From Azospirillum griseum (lineage in GTDB: Bacteria > Pseudomonadota > Alphaproteobacteria > Azospirillales > Azospirillaceae), in NCBI RefSeq assembly GCF_003966125.1, contig NZ_RXMA01000015.1:12254-76253 (forward strand): a stretch of DNA of 64,000 bases. Direction: 5' to 3'. Positions within the stretch are counted from its first letter, which is position 1. Each line of letters opens with the position of its first letter. The notes below the pieces were generated by a model, which saw nothing but the letters and a program-made list of their open reading frames with translations, did not search any database and was not told where the DNA came from. This document shows positions 44,516-52,968 of the stretch, piece by piece. A program made the position numbers and the translations under genes.

Positions 44516-45277
44516 GTGGAGATCATTCTGGTTCCGGCATTCGCCGACAACTACCTCTATGTGTTGCGCGATCCCGCGTCCGGCAAGGTGGCGGCGGTCG
44601 ATCCCGGCGACGCCGCCCCGCTGATGGCGGAGCTGGAGCGGCGCGGCTGGGGGCTGGACCTGATTTTGCTGACCCACCATCACAACGACCACACCGGCGG
44701 CGTGGCCGCGCTGGTGGAGCGTTACGCCCCCCTGGTCGTCGGGGCCGGGCACGATTCCCACCGGTTGCCACCGCTGGGGCGGGCGGTGGCCGACGGCGAC
44801 CGGGTGGCCTTTGGCGGGACCAGCGCCGAGGTGATCGCCACACCCGGCCACACGCTGGGCCACATCGCCTATTGGTTCGCGCAGGACGAGGCGCTGTTCT
44901 GTGCCGACACCCTGTTTGCGCTGGGCTGCGGGCGGCTGTTCGAAGGCACGCCGGGCCAGATGTGGGAGTCGCTGCTGCGCTTGCGCGCGCTGCCCGATGC
45001 CACCCGCGTCTGCTGCGCCCACGAATACACCCTGTCCAACGCCCGTTTCGCGGTGACGGTGGACCCGGACAACGCCGCCCTGCGCGCCCGGGCCGAGGAG
45101 ATCGCCGCCCGGCGCGCCCGCCACGAACCGACGGTCCCCACCCTGTTGGGGGTGGAGAAGGCGACCAACCCGTTTTTGCGCGCCGACGATCCAGGGGTTG
45201 CGGCGGCGGTCGGTTTGGTTGGATCATCGCCCGACCGCGTCTTTGCCGAGCTTCGCGCCCGCAAGGACCGGTTCTGA
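44516..45277 (+). CDS. gloB: Hydroxyacylglutathione hydrolase (glyoxalase II)
   Basis: The 253-residue metallo-beta-lactamase-fold enzyme hydrolyses S-lactoylglutathione to lactate and glutathione. The metal motif THHHNDHTGG is complete (His55, His57, Asp59, His60), with later ligands in TPGHTLGH and CAHEYT. GTG 44516 is the likely start, with AGGGAG 9 nt upstream and the conserved VPAFADNY directly after. Followed by a GST gene, which fits thiol-detoxification. Confidence 0.92.
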   Translation: MEIILVPAFADNYLYVLRDPASGKVAAVDPGDAAPLMAELERRGWGLDLILLTHHHNDHTGGVAALVERYAPLVVGAGHDSHRLPPLGRAVADGDRVAFGGTSAEVIATPGHTLGHIAYWFAQDEALFCADTLFALGCGRLFEGTPGQMWESLLRLRALPDATRVCCAHEYTLSNARFAVTVDPDNAALRARAEEIAARRARHEPTVPTLLGVEKATNPFLRADDPGVAAAVGLVGSSPDRVFAELRARKDRF

Positions 45278-45333
45278 CATGTGCGCCATCCCGTTCCCCT
45301 TCCATGTCCAGTTCTGAAAGGACAGCCGGTCCC

Positions 45334-45942
45334 ATGATGACGTTGCGGTGGAGCGCCACCTCCCCCTTTGTGCGCAAGGTGATGATGGTCGCCATCGAAC
45401 GCGGGTTGGCCGACGCCATCACCCGCCAGCCGACCGATCCGTGGTCGGCCGACACCGATCTGCCCCAGGGCAACCCGCTGGGCAAGGTTCCGGCGTTGAC
45501 CCTGGCCGACGGAACCGTCCTGTTCGACAGTCCGGTGATCGCCGAGTATCTCGACAGCCTGGGCGACGCCGCGCCCCTGTTCCCGGCGGTCGGCCCGGCG
45601 CGCTGGGCGGCCCTCCGGCTCCAGGCCATCGCCGATGGCGTGTGCGACGCGGCGATCCTGCGCCGCCTGGAGGCCAACCGCCCCGACGGCGAGAAATCCG
45701 CCGGGTGGAGCGAGCGCCAACGGCTGGCGGTCGCCCGTTCGCTTGATCTGCTGGAGGCCGAGGCCGCTGGGTTGGGCGAGGCTGTGACCATCGGGACGCT
45801 GGCGGTGCTGGCCGCGCTCGGCTATCTCGATTTCCGCTTCGCGCATGAACCCTGGCGCGAGGGCCGTCCGGCGCTGGCCGCGTGGCACGCCCGCATGGCC
45901 GACCGCGACAGCGTCCGCCTGACCGCCCCGCCGGTGGGCTGA
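45334..45942 (+). CDS. Glutathione S-transferase family protein
   Basis: The 202-residue GST has an N-terminal thioredoxin fold (SATSPFVRKVMMVA, then NPLGKVPALTLADG with the cis-Pro and FDSPVIAEYL) and an all-helical C-terminal domain. The N-terminal SPFVRK pattern is of the YfcF/SspA-like bacterial group, with Ser or nearby residue as the thiol-contact. Two in-frame ATGs (45334, 45337) are possible starts after AAAGGA. Lies between gloB and the NlpC/P60 gene on the same strand. Confidence 0.85.
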   Translation: MMTLRWSATSPFVRKVMMVAIERGLADAITRQPTDPWSADTDLPQGNPLGKVPALTLADGTVLFDSPVIAEYLDSLGDAAPLFPAVGPARWAALRLQAIADGVCDAAILRRLEANRPDGEKSAGWSERQRLAVARSLDLLEAEAAGLGEAVTIGTLAVLAALGYLDFRFAHEPWREGRPALAAWHARMADRDSVRLTAPPVG

Positions 45943-45986
45943 CGCCCGCCCGTTACCCCCTTTCTCCCGCTCTGGAACCGCCCGCC

Positions 45987-46748
45987 ATGCCGCCCGTGAT
46001 CCGTCAAATCACCGCCCCGCACGCCGTCCTGTTGGAGGAGGCGCGCGCGGGCGTGCCGCAGACCAGCGAAATGCTGCGCGGCGAGGTGTTTCATGTGTTG
46101 GAGGAGCGGGACGGCTGGTTTCGGGTCGAAAACGGCTTTGACGGTCACGTCGGCTGGTTGCCGCCGGACACGCCGCAGGCCGAGCCGGTCATCACCACCC
46201 ACCGCGTCCGCGCTCTGCGCGCCGACCTGCACCCGGCCCCCACCCACAAGGCCCCGCCGGTCGGCACGCTGAGCGTCGGTTCGCTGCTGCGGTTGGATGG
46301 CCGGGCCGAAAACGGCTGGGTCGGGGTGGGCGATGGGCTGTGGGTGTTCGCCAAATGGCTGGAGCCGATCGACGCGCCGCCCGCACGCGACCACATCGCC
46401 ACCGCCCTGCGCTTTCTGGAAACGCCCTATGTCTGGGGCGGGCGCAGCGCGTTCGGGATCGATTGCTCCGGGCTGGTGTTGACCGCCATGGCGGCGGCGG
46501 GGGTGGTGTCGCACCACAGCAGCGGGATGCAGCGCAAGGACGACCGGCTGGGGGCCTGGATCTCCGACGATGGCCGCGACGTCGCCTTTCAGTATGGCGA
46601 CATCGTGTTTTTCCCCGGCCATGTCGGGCTGATGCTGGACGACCGCCACCTGTTGCACGCCACCGTGTTCACCATGTCGGTGGTGGTGGAGCCGCTGGCT
46701 GATGTCGTCGCCCGTGCGGAGATCATCAACGGCGTGCGCCGCCCGTAA
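45987..46748 (+). CDS. NlpC/P60 cysteine peptidase with SH3-like repeats
   Basis: The 253-residue protein has two bacterial SH3-like regions (about 10-60 and 70-125) and a C-terminal NlpC/P60 domain. The catalytic Cys160 is in GIDCSGLV and His212 in GHVGLM, with a third residue His224 in LLHA. Such enzymes cleave D-Glu-diaminopimelate bonds in peptidoglycan. No signal peptide is visible, so it probably acts on recycled muropeptides in the cytoplasm. Converges with the ABC protein gene. Confidence 0.87.
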   Translation: MPPVIRQITAPHAVLLEEARAGVPQTSEMLRGEVFHVLEERDGWFRVENGFDGHVGWLPPDTPQAEPVITTHRVRALRADLHPAPTHKAPPVGTLSVGSLLRLDGRAENGWVGVGDGLWVFAKWLEPIDAPPARDHIATALRFLETPYVWGGRSAFGIDCSGLVLTAMAAAGVVSHHSSGMQRKDDRLGAWISDDGRDVAFQYGDIVFFPGHVGLMLDDRHLLHATVFTMSVVVEPLADVVARAEIINGVRRP

Positions 46749-46774
46749 GACGTTTTCCGTAAAATTTCCGTCTG

Positions 46775-48598
46775 TTACGCCCGGACGCTGCGGCGGCCCC
46801 GGCGGGTGGTGTCGCTGTCGTTGATGACGGCGTCCTGCGGCACTTCCCGCAGGGTGACGCTGCCGTTGCGCCGGTCCAGCACCAGCTTGCGGGTGTGATG
46901 GGCTGCAAGGCCGTTGTGGTTGCTGATGGTCAGGACCGTGGCCTGCGGGAATTTCCGGTGCAGCAGGGCCAGCAACTCCTCCTCGCTGTCCAGATCCAGG
47001 GAGTCGGTGGCGTCCTCCAGGAAGATCCAATCCGGGCGGCGGATCAGCAGGCGGGCGAAGCTCAGGCGCTGGCGTTCCGGGACCGACAGGGTTTCGTCCC
47101 ACTCCTCCGTGTGGTCAAGCTGGTCGGCCAGGTGGGGCAGGCCGACGTCGCGCAGGGCCGCCTTGGCGGCGTCGTCCCCCGCCGGGTTGGGTGAACCGGG
47201 ATAGGCCAGCACCGCGCGCAAGCTGTCGTGCGGCAGATAGGGCCGTTCGGGGATGAAGAACACGCGGGTGTTGGACGGCAGGCGGATGTGTCCGCTGCCC
47301 CACGGCCACGCCCCCGCCACCGCGCGGAACAGGCGGACGGTGGCCGCCGCGTCGCCGACGATCAACACCCGGTCGCCCTGCTGGATCGTCAGGTCGAACC
47401 GCTCCACCAGCGGCTTGCCGTCCGGTTCGTGGATGCGCACGCCGCTGCACACAAGGTTGTGATTGTCCTCGGATCGCTCGACGGCGATGTGGTTGTCGGC
47501 CACACCGCAGATGTCGCGGTCCAACCGTCCGAGCGCGTCGTGCAGATTCAGCACGCGTTCCACCGACGCCCGCCATTCCGCCGCGCGGGCCAGATTGTCG
47601 ATGGGCCAGGACAACGCGCCGACGGTTTGCTGGAACGCTTGCGAGGTCTGCATCAGCACGCCGAGCGAGATGGTCCCGGCGATGTAGCGCGGGGCGGCCA
47701 CCAGAATGGGAAAGGCCGCCGACAGCACCGAATAGGTGGCGCTGAACAGCATCATGTTGCCCAACGCGCGGGTTTGCCCGTGCCAGCCGGTCGCCACCTC
47801 GGCGAACAGGCCGGTCAGGCTCTTGCGTTCGGCGGTCTCCCCGTGCAGCAGGGCGATGGCCTGCCCGTTCTCGCGCACGCGGGCCAAGCCGAAACGGAAA
47901 TCCGCCTCGTAATGCTGGCGCTGGTTGACGGCGCGGACCAGCGGTTGCCCGACCAGCAGGGCGATGGTGGTTCCCATCGCGGCGTAGATCAGGGCGATGA
48001 ACAGCAGATGGCCCGGCACCGTCAGATCGCTGCCGAACAGGGTGACGGTGATCCGCCCGGACAGCATCCACAGGATGTTCGTGAAACTGACCAGCAGCAT
48101 GGCGCAATAGGTCAGCGAATGACCAAGGTCGATGGCCATTTCCGCCGTGATGCGCACATCCTCGGCGATGCGGCCATCGGGGTTGTCATGGTCGCCGGGC
48201 AGGAAGGCGATCTGGTGGTGGCGGCCCCGACGCAACCAGTCCTCCAGCAGCTTCTGGGTCAGCCATTTCCGCCAGCCCAGTTGCAGCCGCCGCTTGACCA
48301 GCAGATGCAGCACCGCGTTGACGATGTTGTAGCCGATGATGACCACCACCGCGCCGATCATGGTGTAGAAGCGGTCCATCGACCGCTGTTCCAGCGCGTC
48401 GAAGAGCTGTTCGCTCCAGATGTTGATCAGCACCGGAACGACAACCTGTCCAACCGTCAGCACGATCAGCGCGATGGTCAGCAACCACACCGTCACCCGC
48501 TGCTCGCCGGTCCAATAGCCACCGGCGAAATCCAGGAAACGGCGGGTGAAGCTGCGGGCGGCGGGGGTGCCGCCGGGCGGGGTGGTCAGGCTGTCCAT
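46775..48598 (-). CDS. SbmA/BacA-like ABC membrane protein with degenerate ATPase domain
   Basis: The 607-residue protein has an SbmA/YddA-type six-helix membrane domain (residues about 20-350, with the GRIAEDVRI and AFQQTVGALSWPIDN regions) and a C-terminal ABC-ATPase-like domain. All key ATPase motifs are altered. The Walker A region is GDAAATV at 415-421, lacking the GK(S/T). The Q-loop Gln is Glu451 (IPERPYLP). The signature is LSVPE (504-508) rather than LSxGE, and Walker B ends FLEDATDSLD with E-D instead of D-E. ATP hydrolysis is therefore unlikely. SbmA/BacA homologues lack an ATPase and are proton-driven peptide importers, so this may be a similar transporter with a vestigial domain. 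Downstream of a GH1 gene. Confidence 0.85.
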   Translation of the reverse strand: MDSLTTPPGGTPAARSFTRRFLDFAGGYWTGEQRVTVWLLTIALIVLTVGQVVVPVLINIWSEQLFDALEQRSMDRFYTMIGAVVVIIGYNIVNAVLHLLVKRRLQLGWRKWLTQKLLEDWLRRGRHHQIAFLPGDHDNPDGRIAEDVRITAEMAIDLGHSLTYCAMLLVSFTNILWMLSGRITVTLFGSDLTVPGHLLFIALIYAAMGTTIALLVGQPLVRAVNQRQHYEADFRFGLARVRENGQAIALLHGETAERKSLTGLFAEVATGWHGQTRALGNMMLFSATYSVLSAAFPILVAAPRYIAGTISLGVLMQTSQAFQQTVGALSWPIDNLARAAEWRASVERVLNLHDALGRLDRDICGVADNHIAVERSEDNHNLVCSGVRIHEPDGKPLVERFDLTIQQGDRVLIVGDAAATVRLFRAVAGAWPWGSGHIRLPSNTRVFFIPERPYLPHDSLRAVLAYPGSPNPAGDDAAKAALRDVGLPHLADQLDHTEEWDETLSVPERQRLSFARLLIRRPDWIFLEDATDSLDLDSEEELLALLHRKFPQATVLTISNHNGLAAHHTRKLVLDRRNGSVTLREVPQDAVINDSDTTRRGRRSVRA

Positions 48599-48688
48599 CG
48601 CGCGGTCCGGGCTGTTTCTGCGATCCTCCGTATGACAAACGAATAGGATGCGGCTGGTCGAAAGTACAGGGGCAGAACCAACAAAACC

Positions 48689-50029
48689 TTACAGCCTCCC
48701 GCTTTTCGCAACCGCGCTGAGGAAATGGTAGCTGTCCTTGGGCGTGCGTTTCTGCGTGTCGTAATCGACCCGGACCACGCCGAACCGCTTGGCCAACCCA
48801 TAGGCCCATTCGAAATTGTCGAGCAGGCTCCAGCACAGATAGCCTGTGACGTTGCAGCCCTCGGCCAGCGCCTGGGCCACCGATTCCAGATGCTCGCGGA
48901 AATACAGCACCCGCTCGGCGTCGTGGATCTGGCCATCCTCCGCCACGACGTCGTCATAGGCGCAGCCGTTTTCGGCGATGAAGACGGCGGGGTTGCCATA
49001 GCCGGTGCGCAGCTCGCTCAACAGATCATACAGCCCCTCCGGCTGCACCGGCCAGGCCATGCCGGTCCAGCGGCGGCATTGCGCCTCCCCCCACCACACA
49101 TCAAAGGGATGGCCCTCCTCATGCTTCATCGTCATGCGGGAGTAGTAGTTGATGCCCAACAGGTCGATGGGGTAGCGGATCGCCTCGCGGTCGCCGGGCA
49201 GGACGAAGCTGTCCATTTTTTCGGCGAGCAGGGCGGGGATTTCGCCGCGCAGCACGCCGTCCAGCGACACCCGGTTCCACACCGCGTCCCAACGGGCGGC
49301 GGCGGCCACATCCTCCGGCTTGTCGCTGTCGGGCACGCTGGGTTGCAGGTTCAGCACGGTCCCCAGCGTCAGGCCGGAATGCTCCGCCGCGATGGCGCGC
49401 AGCGCCGCCCCTTGCGCGAGATTCTGGTGGTGCAGGGCGCGCAGGATCCCTTGTTCGCCCAGCGTGTGCCCCGGCGCGTGCTCCCCGACGCCATAACCGA
49501 AGATGGCCACGACGTTGGGTTCGTTGAGCATCATCCATTCCTTGACCCGGTCGGCCAGCCGGGCGGCGACGATGCGGGCGTAGTCGGCAAAGGGGCCGAT
49601 GATGTCGCGCCCCTGCCAACCGCCGCCCTGCGGCCCGGCGGCGTCCTCCAGCGGCTGCGGCAGGTCCCAATGGTACAGGCAGGCCATCGGGGTGATCCCG
49701 GCCTCCAGCAACCCATCGACCAGCCGGTCGTAGAAATCCAGGCCGCGCGGCTCCACCGCCCCGGTTCCGGTCGGTTGGACGCGCGGCCAGGCGATGGAAA
49801 AGCGGTAGCTGTCAAAGCCCGCCGCCTTCAACAGCGCGATGTCCTCGGGGAAGCGGTGGTAATGGTCGCAGGCGGTGGCCGCACTGGTCCCGTCCTGGAT
49901 GCGGCCCTGGGCGGTGAAGCGGTCCCACACGCAGGAGCCGCGCCCATCCACGTCCAGCGCCCCTTCGATCTGGTAGGACGAGGTCGAGGCACCCCAACGG
50001 AATCCGGGCGGAAAGGTGAAGGATGGCAT
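48689..50029 (-). CDS. GH1 beta-glucosidase
   Basis: The 446-residue glycoside hydrolase family 1 enzyme has acid/base Glu170 in LNEP and nucleophile Glu353 in AENG, both intact. The N-terminal RWGASTSSYQIEG is the family signature. No signal peptide, so it acts on imported beta-glucosides. ATG 50029 was chosen for GGAGG 8 nt upstream. It is divergent from the GH4 gene, with 266 bp between starts, suggesting common control. Confidence 0.93.
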   Translation of the reverse strand: MPSFTFPPGFRWGASTSSYQIEGALDVDGRGSCVWDRFTAQGRIQDGTSAATACDHYHRFPEDIALLKAAGFDSYRFSIAWPRVQPTGTGAVEPRGLDFYDRLVDGLLEAGITPMACLYHWDLPQPLEDAAGPQGGGWQGRDIIGPFADYARIVAARLADRVKEWMMLNEPNVVAIFGYGVGEHAPGHTLGEQGILRALHHQNLAQGAALRAIAAEHSGLTLGTVLNLQPSVPDSDKPEDVAAAARWDAVWNRVSLDGVLRGEIPALLAEKMDSFVLPGDREAIRYPIDLLGINYYSRMTMKHEEGHPFDVWWGEAQCRRWTGMAWPVQPEGLYDLLSELRTGYGNPAVFIAENGCAYDDVVAEDGQIHDAERVLYFREHLESVAQALAEGCNVTGYLCWSLLDNFEWAYGLAKRFGVVRVDYDTQKRTPKDSYHFLSAVAKSGRL

Positions 50030-50295
50030 GGCGTTGTCCTCCCACGGACGGTTTTGCCTTTGCCGTTCAGCATGCCCCAAGCCGGGCGGCGACGCCATGG
50101 GTTGCGCGGGGGCTGCGGCGTGCGGGCGCAGGGCGTTCGGTCGCAGCGGGGGCGGCCCGCTCCCATCTGGGCAGCGGGCGGGGATGGGCGTAGGCTGATG
50201 GGCAAGCGAACAAGAACGGGGCCGCCGCCCTTACGCACCGTTGCCACTCACGGGCGGATTTCATGCAGGCGGCCCCACTGTGGAAGGAAACGCCG

Positions 50296-51579
50296 ATGAC
50301 CAACACCACCAAGATCGTGTTCATCGGGGCGGGCAGCGCCGCCTTTGGCCTGAGCCTGTTCCAGGATCTGTTTTCCACCAGCGAACTGGCGGGCAGCACC
50401 CTGACGCTGGTGGACACCAACCCCGAGGCGCTGGACCGCATGGCCGCGCTGGCCGAGGTGCTGAACCGCGAGGGCGACGCCCGCATCACCATCGAGAAGA
50501 CCACCGACCGCAAGGCGGCGCTGGTCGGCGCGGGCTTTGTCCTGTGCGCCATCGCCATCGACCGCAACCGGCTGTGGAAGCTGGATTTCGAGGTGCCGAA
50601 GAAGCACGGCATCCGCCACACGCTGGGCGAAAATGGCGGTCCGGGTGGGCTGTTCTTCACCCTGCGCACCCTGCCGCTGATCGTCGACATCGTGCGCGAC
50701 GTCGAGGCGATCTGCCCCGACGCGCTGTTCATCAACCTGTCGAACCCGGAAAGCCGCATCGTGCTGGGGCTGTCGCGCTGCACGTCGGTGCGCTCCATCG
50801 GGCTGTGCCACGGCATTTTCCTGGCCCGCTGGTTCGTCTGCCAGATTCTGGGCATGGCGGAAAAGGAGGTCGATGTCTGGGGCGCGGGCCTGAACCATTT
50901 CCAATGGCTGACGGCGATCCGCGAACGTTCCAGCGGGCGCGACCTCTACCCCCTGCTGCGGGAGCGGGAAAAGACCCACGACCCCGCCTTCACCCCGCTG
51001 ACCCGGCGGCTGTTCCACGCCTTCGGCCTGTGGGTGACGTGCAGCGACGACCATATGGGCGAGTATCTGCCCTATGGCTGGGAGGGCGGCGAGCATGGTT
51101 TTGACTTCGAGAACGACGAGCGGGGCCGCGTCATCCTGAAGGATTTGATGGACGGGGTGATCGACGGCAGCAAAGCCATTCCCGACGATTGGACCAAGCC
51201 AAGCTGGGGCGAGCGCGCCGTCGCCGTCATCGCCGGAATTCTGCACAACCAGAAGCGCTTCATCGAATCCGGCATCGTCGTCAACCGGGGTGTGGTGCCC
51301 GGCCTGCCCGATGAATTGGCGGTGGAGGTCCCCTTGATCGCGGACGCCGCCGGGGTGCATCCGGTGTCGCTGGGCCGCCTGCCCGATCCCATCGTCAAGC
51401 TGCTGTCGGTTCAGGCCGGGGTGCAGCAGTTGGCGGTGGAGGCGGCCTTGCGCGGGTCGAAGGAGCTGGCGTTGCAAGCGCTGCTGATCGACCCGGTCAT
51501 CACCTCCAGCACCGCCGCCGTCGCCATCCTCGATGAGCTGTGGGAGGCGAACAAGCCCTACATCCGCCCCTGCCTGTGA
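50296..51579 (+). CDS. GH4 NAD/Mn-dependent glycosidase
   Basis: The 427-residue family 4 glycosidase resembles alpha-glucosidase/alpha-galactosidase (MelA/AglA) types. The NAD-binding GAGSAAFG is near residues 11-18. The metal ligands Cys171 (GLCHG) and His201 (GLNHF) are present. It uses a redox-assisted elimination mechanism on glycosides or phosphoglycosides in the cytoplasm. Start 50296 has AAGGAA 6 nt upstream. Divergent from the beta-glucosidase gene. Confidence 0.9.
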   Translation: MTNTTKIVFIGAGSAAFGLSLFQDLFSTSELAGSTLTLVDTNPEALDRMAALAEVLNREGDARITIEKTTDRKAALVGAGFVLCAIAIDRNRLWKLDFEVPKKHGIRHTLGENGGPGGLFFTLRTLPLIVDIVRDVEAICPDALFINLSNPESRIVLGLSRCTSVRSIGLCHGIFLARWFVCQILGMAEKEVDVWGAGLNHFQWLTAIRERSSGRDLYPLLREREKTHDPAFTPLTRRLFHAFGLWVTCSDDHMGEYLPYGWEGGEHGFDFENDERGRVILKDLMDGVIDGSKAIPDDWTKPSWGERAVAVIAGILHNQKRFIESGIVVNRGVVPGLPDELAVEVPLIADAAGVHPVSLGRLPDPIVKLLSVQAGVQQLAVEAALRGSKELALQALLIDPVITSSTAAVAILDELWEANKPYIRPCL

Positions 51580-51587
51580 GGTGTGTT

Positions 51588-51612
51588 CCGCACCTGCCCG
51601 GTTCCGGTGCGG
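51588..51612. terminator. Hairpin between convergent GH4 and MFS genes
   Basis: CCGCACC (51588-51594) pairs with GGTGCGG (51606-51612), a 7-bp stem with an 11-nt loop, 9 bp after the GH4 stop. No T-tract follows, so bidirectional termination is only suggested. Confidence 0.35.
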
Positions 51613-51628
51613 GCGCGCGTCCCTGGCG

Positions 51629-52771
51629 TCAGCGGCGGATCAGGCGGACGGACACAAACCCCAGCGCGGCGGTCAGCGCCGCCACCCCCAGCAGCAGGGC
51701 GGGAAAGCCGGTGTGGTGGACCAGCGCGCCATAGACCACCGGCCCCACCCCCTGCCCCAGGAAGAAGGACGAGGCGAACAGGGCGAGGGCCGAGCCGCGC
51801 GCGGTCGGGGCCAACTCCGTTGCCTGGGTCTGCATGGTGTTGTGCAGCATGTAAAAGCCGAAACCGGCCAGCAGGAAGGCTCCGCACACCACCGGCCAGG
51901 GAACCGGAAAGGCGGCGACGAAATAGGCCAGGGCGCAGCACAGGCCCCCGGCCTGCATCATGCCCCATTGGCCCAGGCGCTGGATCAGACGGCGGACGAT
52001 GGCGCTGTAAACCACGCCGCCGATGGCGAATCCGGCGATGGTCATCCCGGCCTCGAACGCCCCGCCCGCGCCATGCTCTTGCAGGATCGGGGCGACGAAG
52101 GGGAACAGGCCGAAGATCAGGATGCCTTCCGCCGCCACGGTGGCGAAGACGATCAGCGAGGCCGGGTTGGTCAGCACGGTCCCATAACGCAATTGCGCGT
52201 CGGCCAGCGACAGGGGCGAGCGCTTTTCCACCTCCCCTCGCAGGCCGATCACGGTGGCGACGCAGACCAGCGCCGTCAAGCCGGCGGCCAGCCCGAACAC
52301 CACGCGCCAGCCCGCCAGCTCCGCCAACGATCCGGCCACCACCGACCCGGACATCTGGCCGAGAATGACCGCCAGCAGGAAGCGGCTGATGGCGATCTGC
52401 CGCTCCTCATAGGCCACGCGGTCGCCGATCAGCGCCATCGACGCCGGGATGATCCCCCCGGCGAAGGCCCCGGCCAACATGCGGGACGCAAAGACGGTGG
52501 CGTAGCTGGGGGCGATGGCCGACAGGGTCAGGCCGATGGTCAAAATCACCAAGGCCAGCCGGATCAGCCGCGATTTGCCGATGGCGTCGCCCACCGGCCC
52601 CAACACGATCTGCATCAGCGCGTAGGGCAGGGTGTAGGCCGAGGCCAACAACACCGCCTGCTGCATGGTGACGTGCAGATCGGCGGCGATCAGCGCCAGC
52701 AGCGGATCGGTGGTGCGCAGGGAAAAGGCGCTGGCGAATCCGGCAAGGCCGAGCAGGACAATCAAACGCAT
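51629..52771 (-). CDS. MFS transporter (12-helix, YfcJ/AraJ-like)
   Basis: The 380-residue inner-membrane protein has about 12 hydrophobic segments and the DHA1-like motif A (GPVGDAIGKSR after helix 2). It is preceded in frame by a short stretch back to a TTG at 52825; ATG 52771 begins right before helix 1. Probable proton-coupled exporter of unknown substrate. It converges with the GH4 gene and is divergent from the large glycosyltransferase gene. Confidence 0.85.
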   Translation of the reverse strand: MRLIVLLGLAGFASAFSLRTTDPLLALIAADLHVTMQQAVLLASAYTLPYALMQIVLGPVGDAIGKSRLIRLALVILTIGLTLSAIAPSYATVFASRMLAGAFAGGIIPASMALIGDRVAYEERQIAISRFLLAVILGQMSGSVVAGSLAELAGWRVVFGLAAGLTALVCVATVIGLRGEVEKRSPLSLADAQLRYGTVLTNPASLIVFATVAAEGILIFGLFPFVAPILQEHGAGGAFEAGMTIAGFAIGGVVYSAIVRRLIQRLGQWGMMQAGGLCCALAYFVAAFPVPWPVVCGAFLLAGFGFYMLHNTMQTQATELAPTARGSALALFASSFFLGQGVGPVVYGALVHHTGFPALLLGVAALTAALGFVSVRLIRR

Positions 52772-52968
52772 GGGACGGGCCTTGACCGGAGCGGTTTGGT
52801 TCAGGGCCTGAAGTGTAGCCAGCAACCCCGCCGCTGCGGTGCGGCGTATGTCGCGGGGCAGTCATGCGCGGGCTGTTGTGGGCGGGGGTGGCGGCACCCG
52901 AATGGCTTGCAATCACCAATCCCGCCCCAGCATTATCCGCCCACCCTCATCACGGAGCCGCCGCGCGC

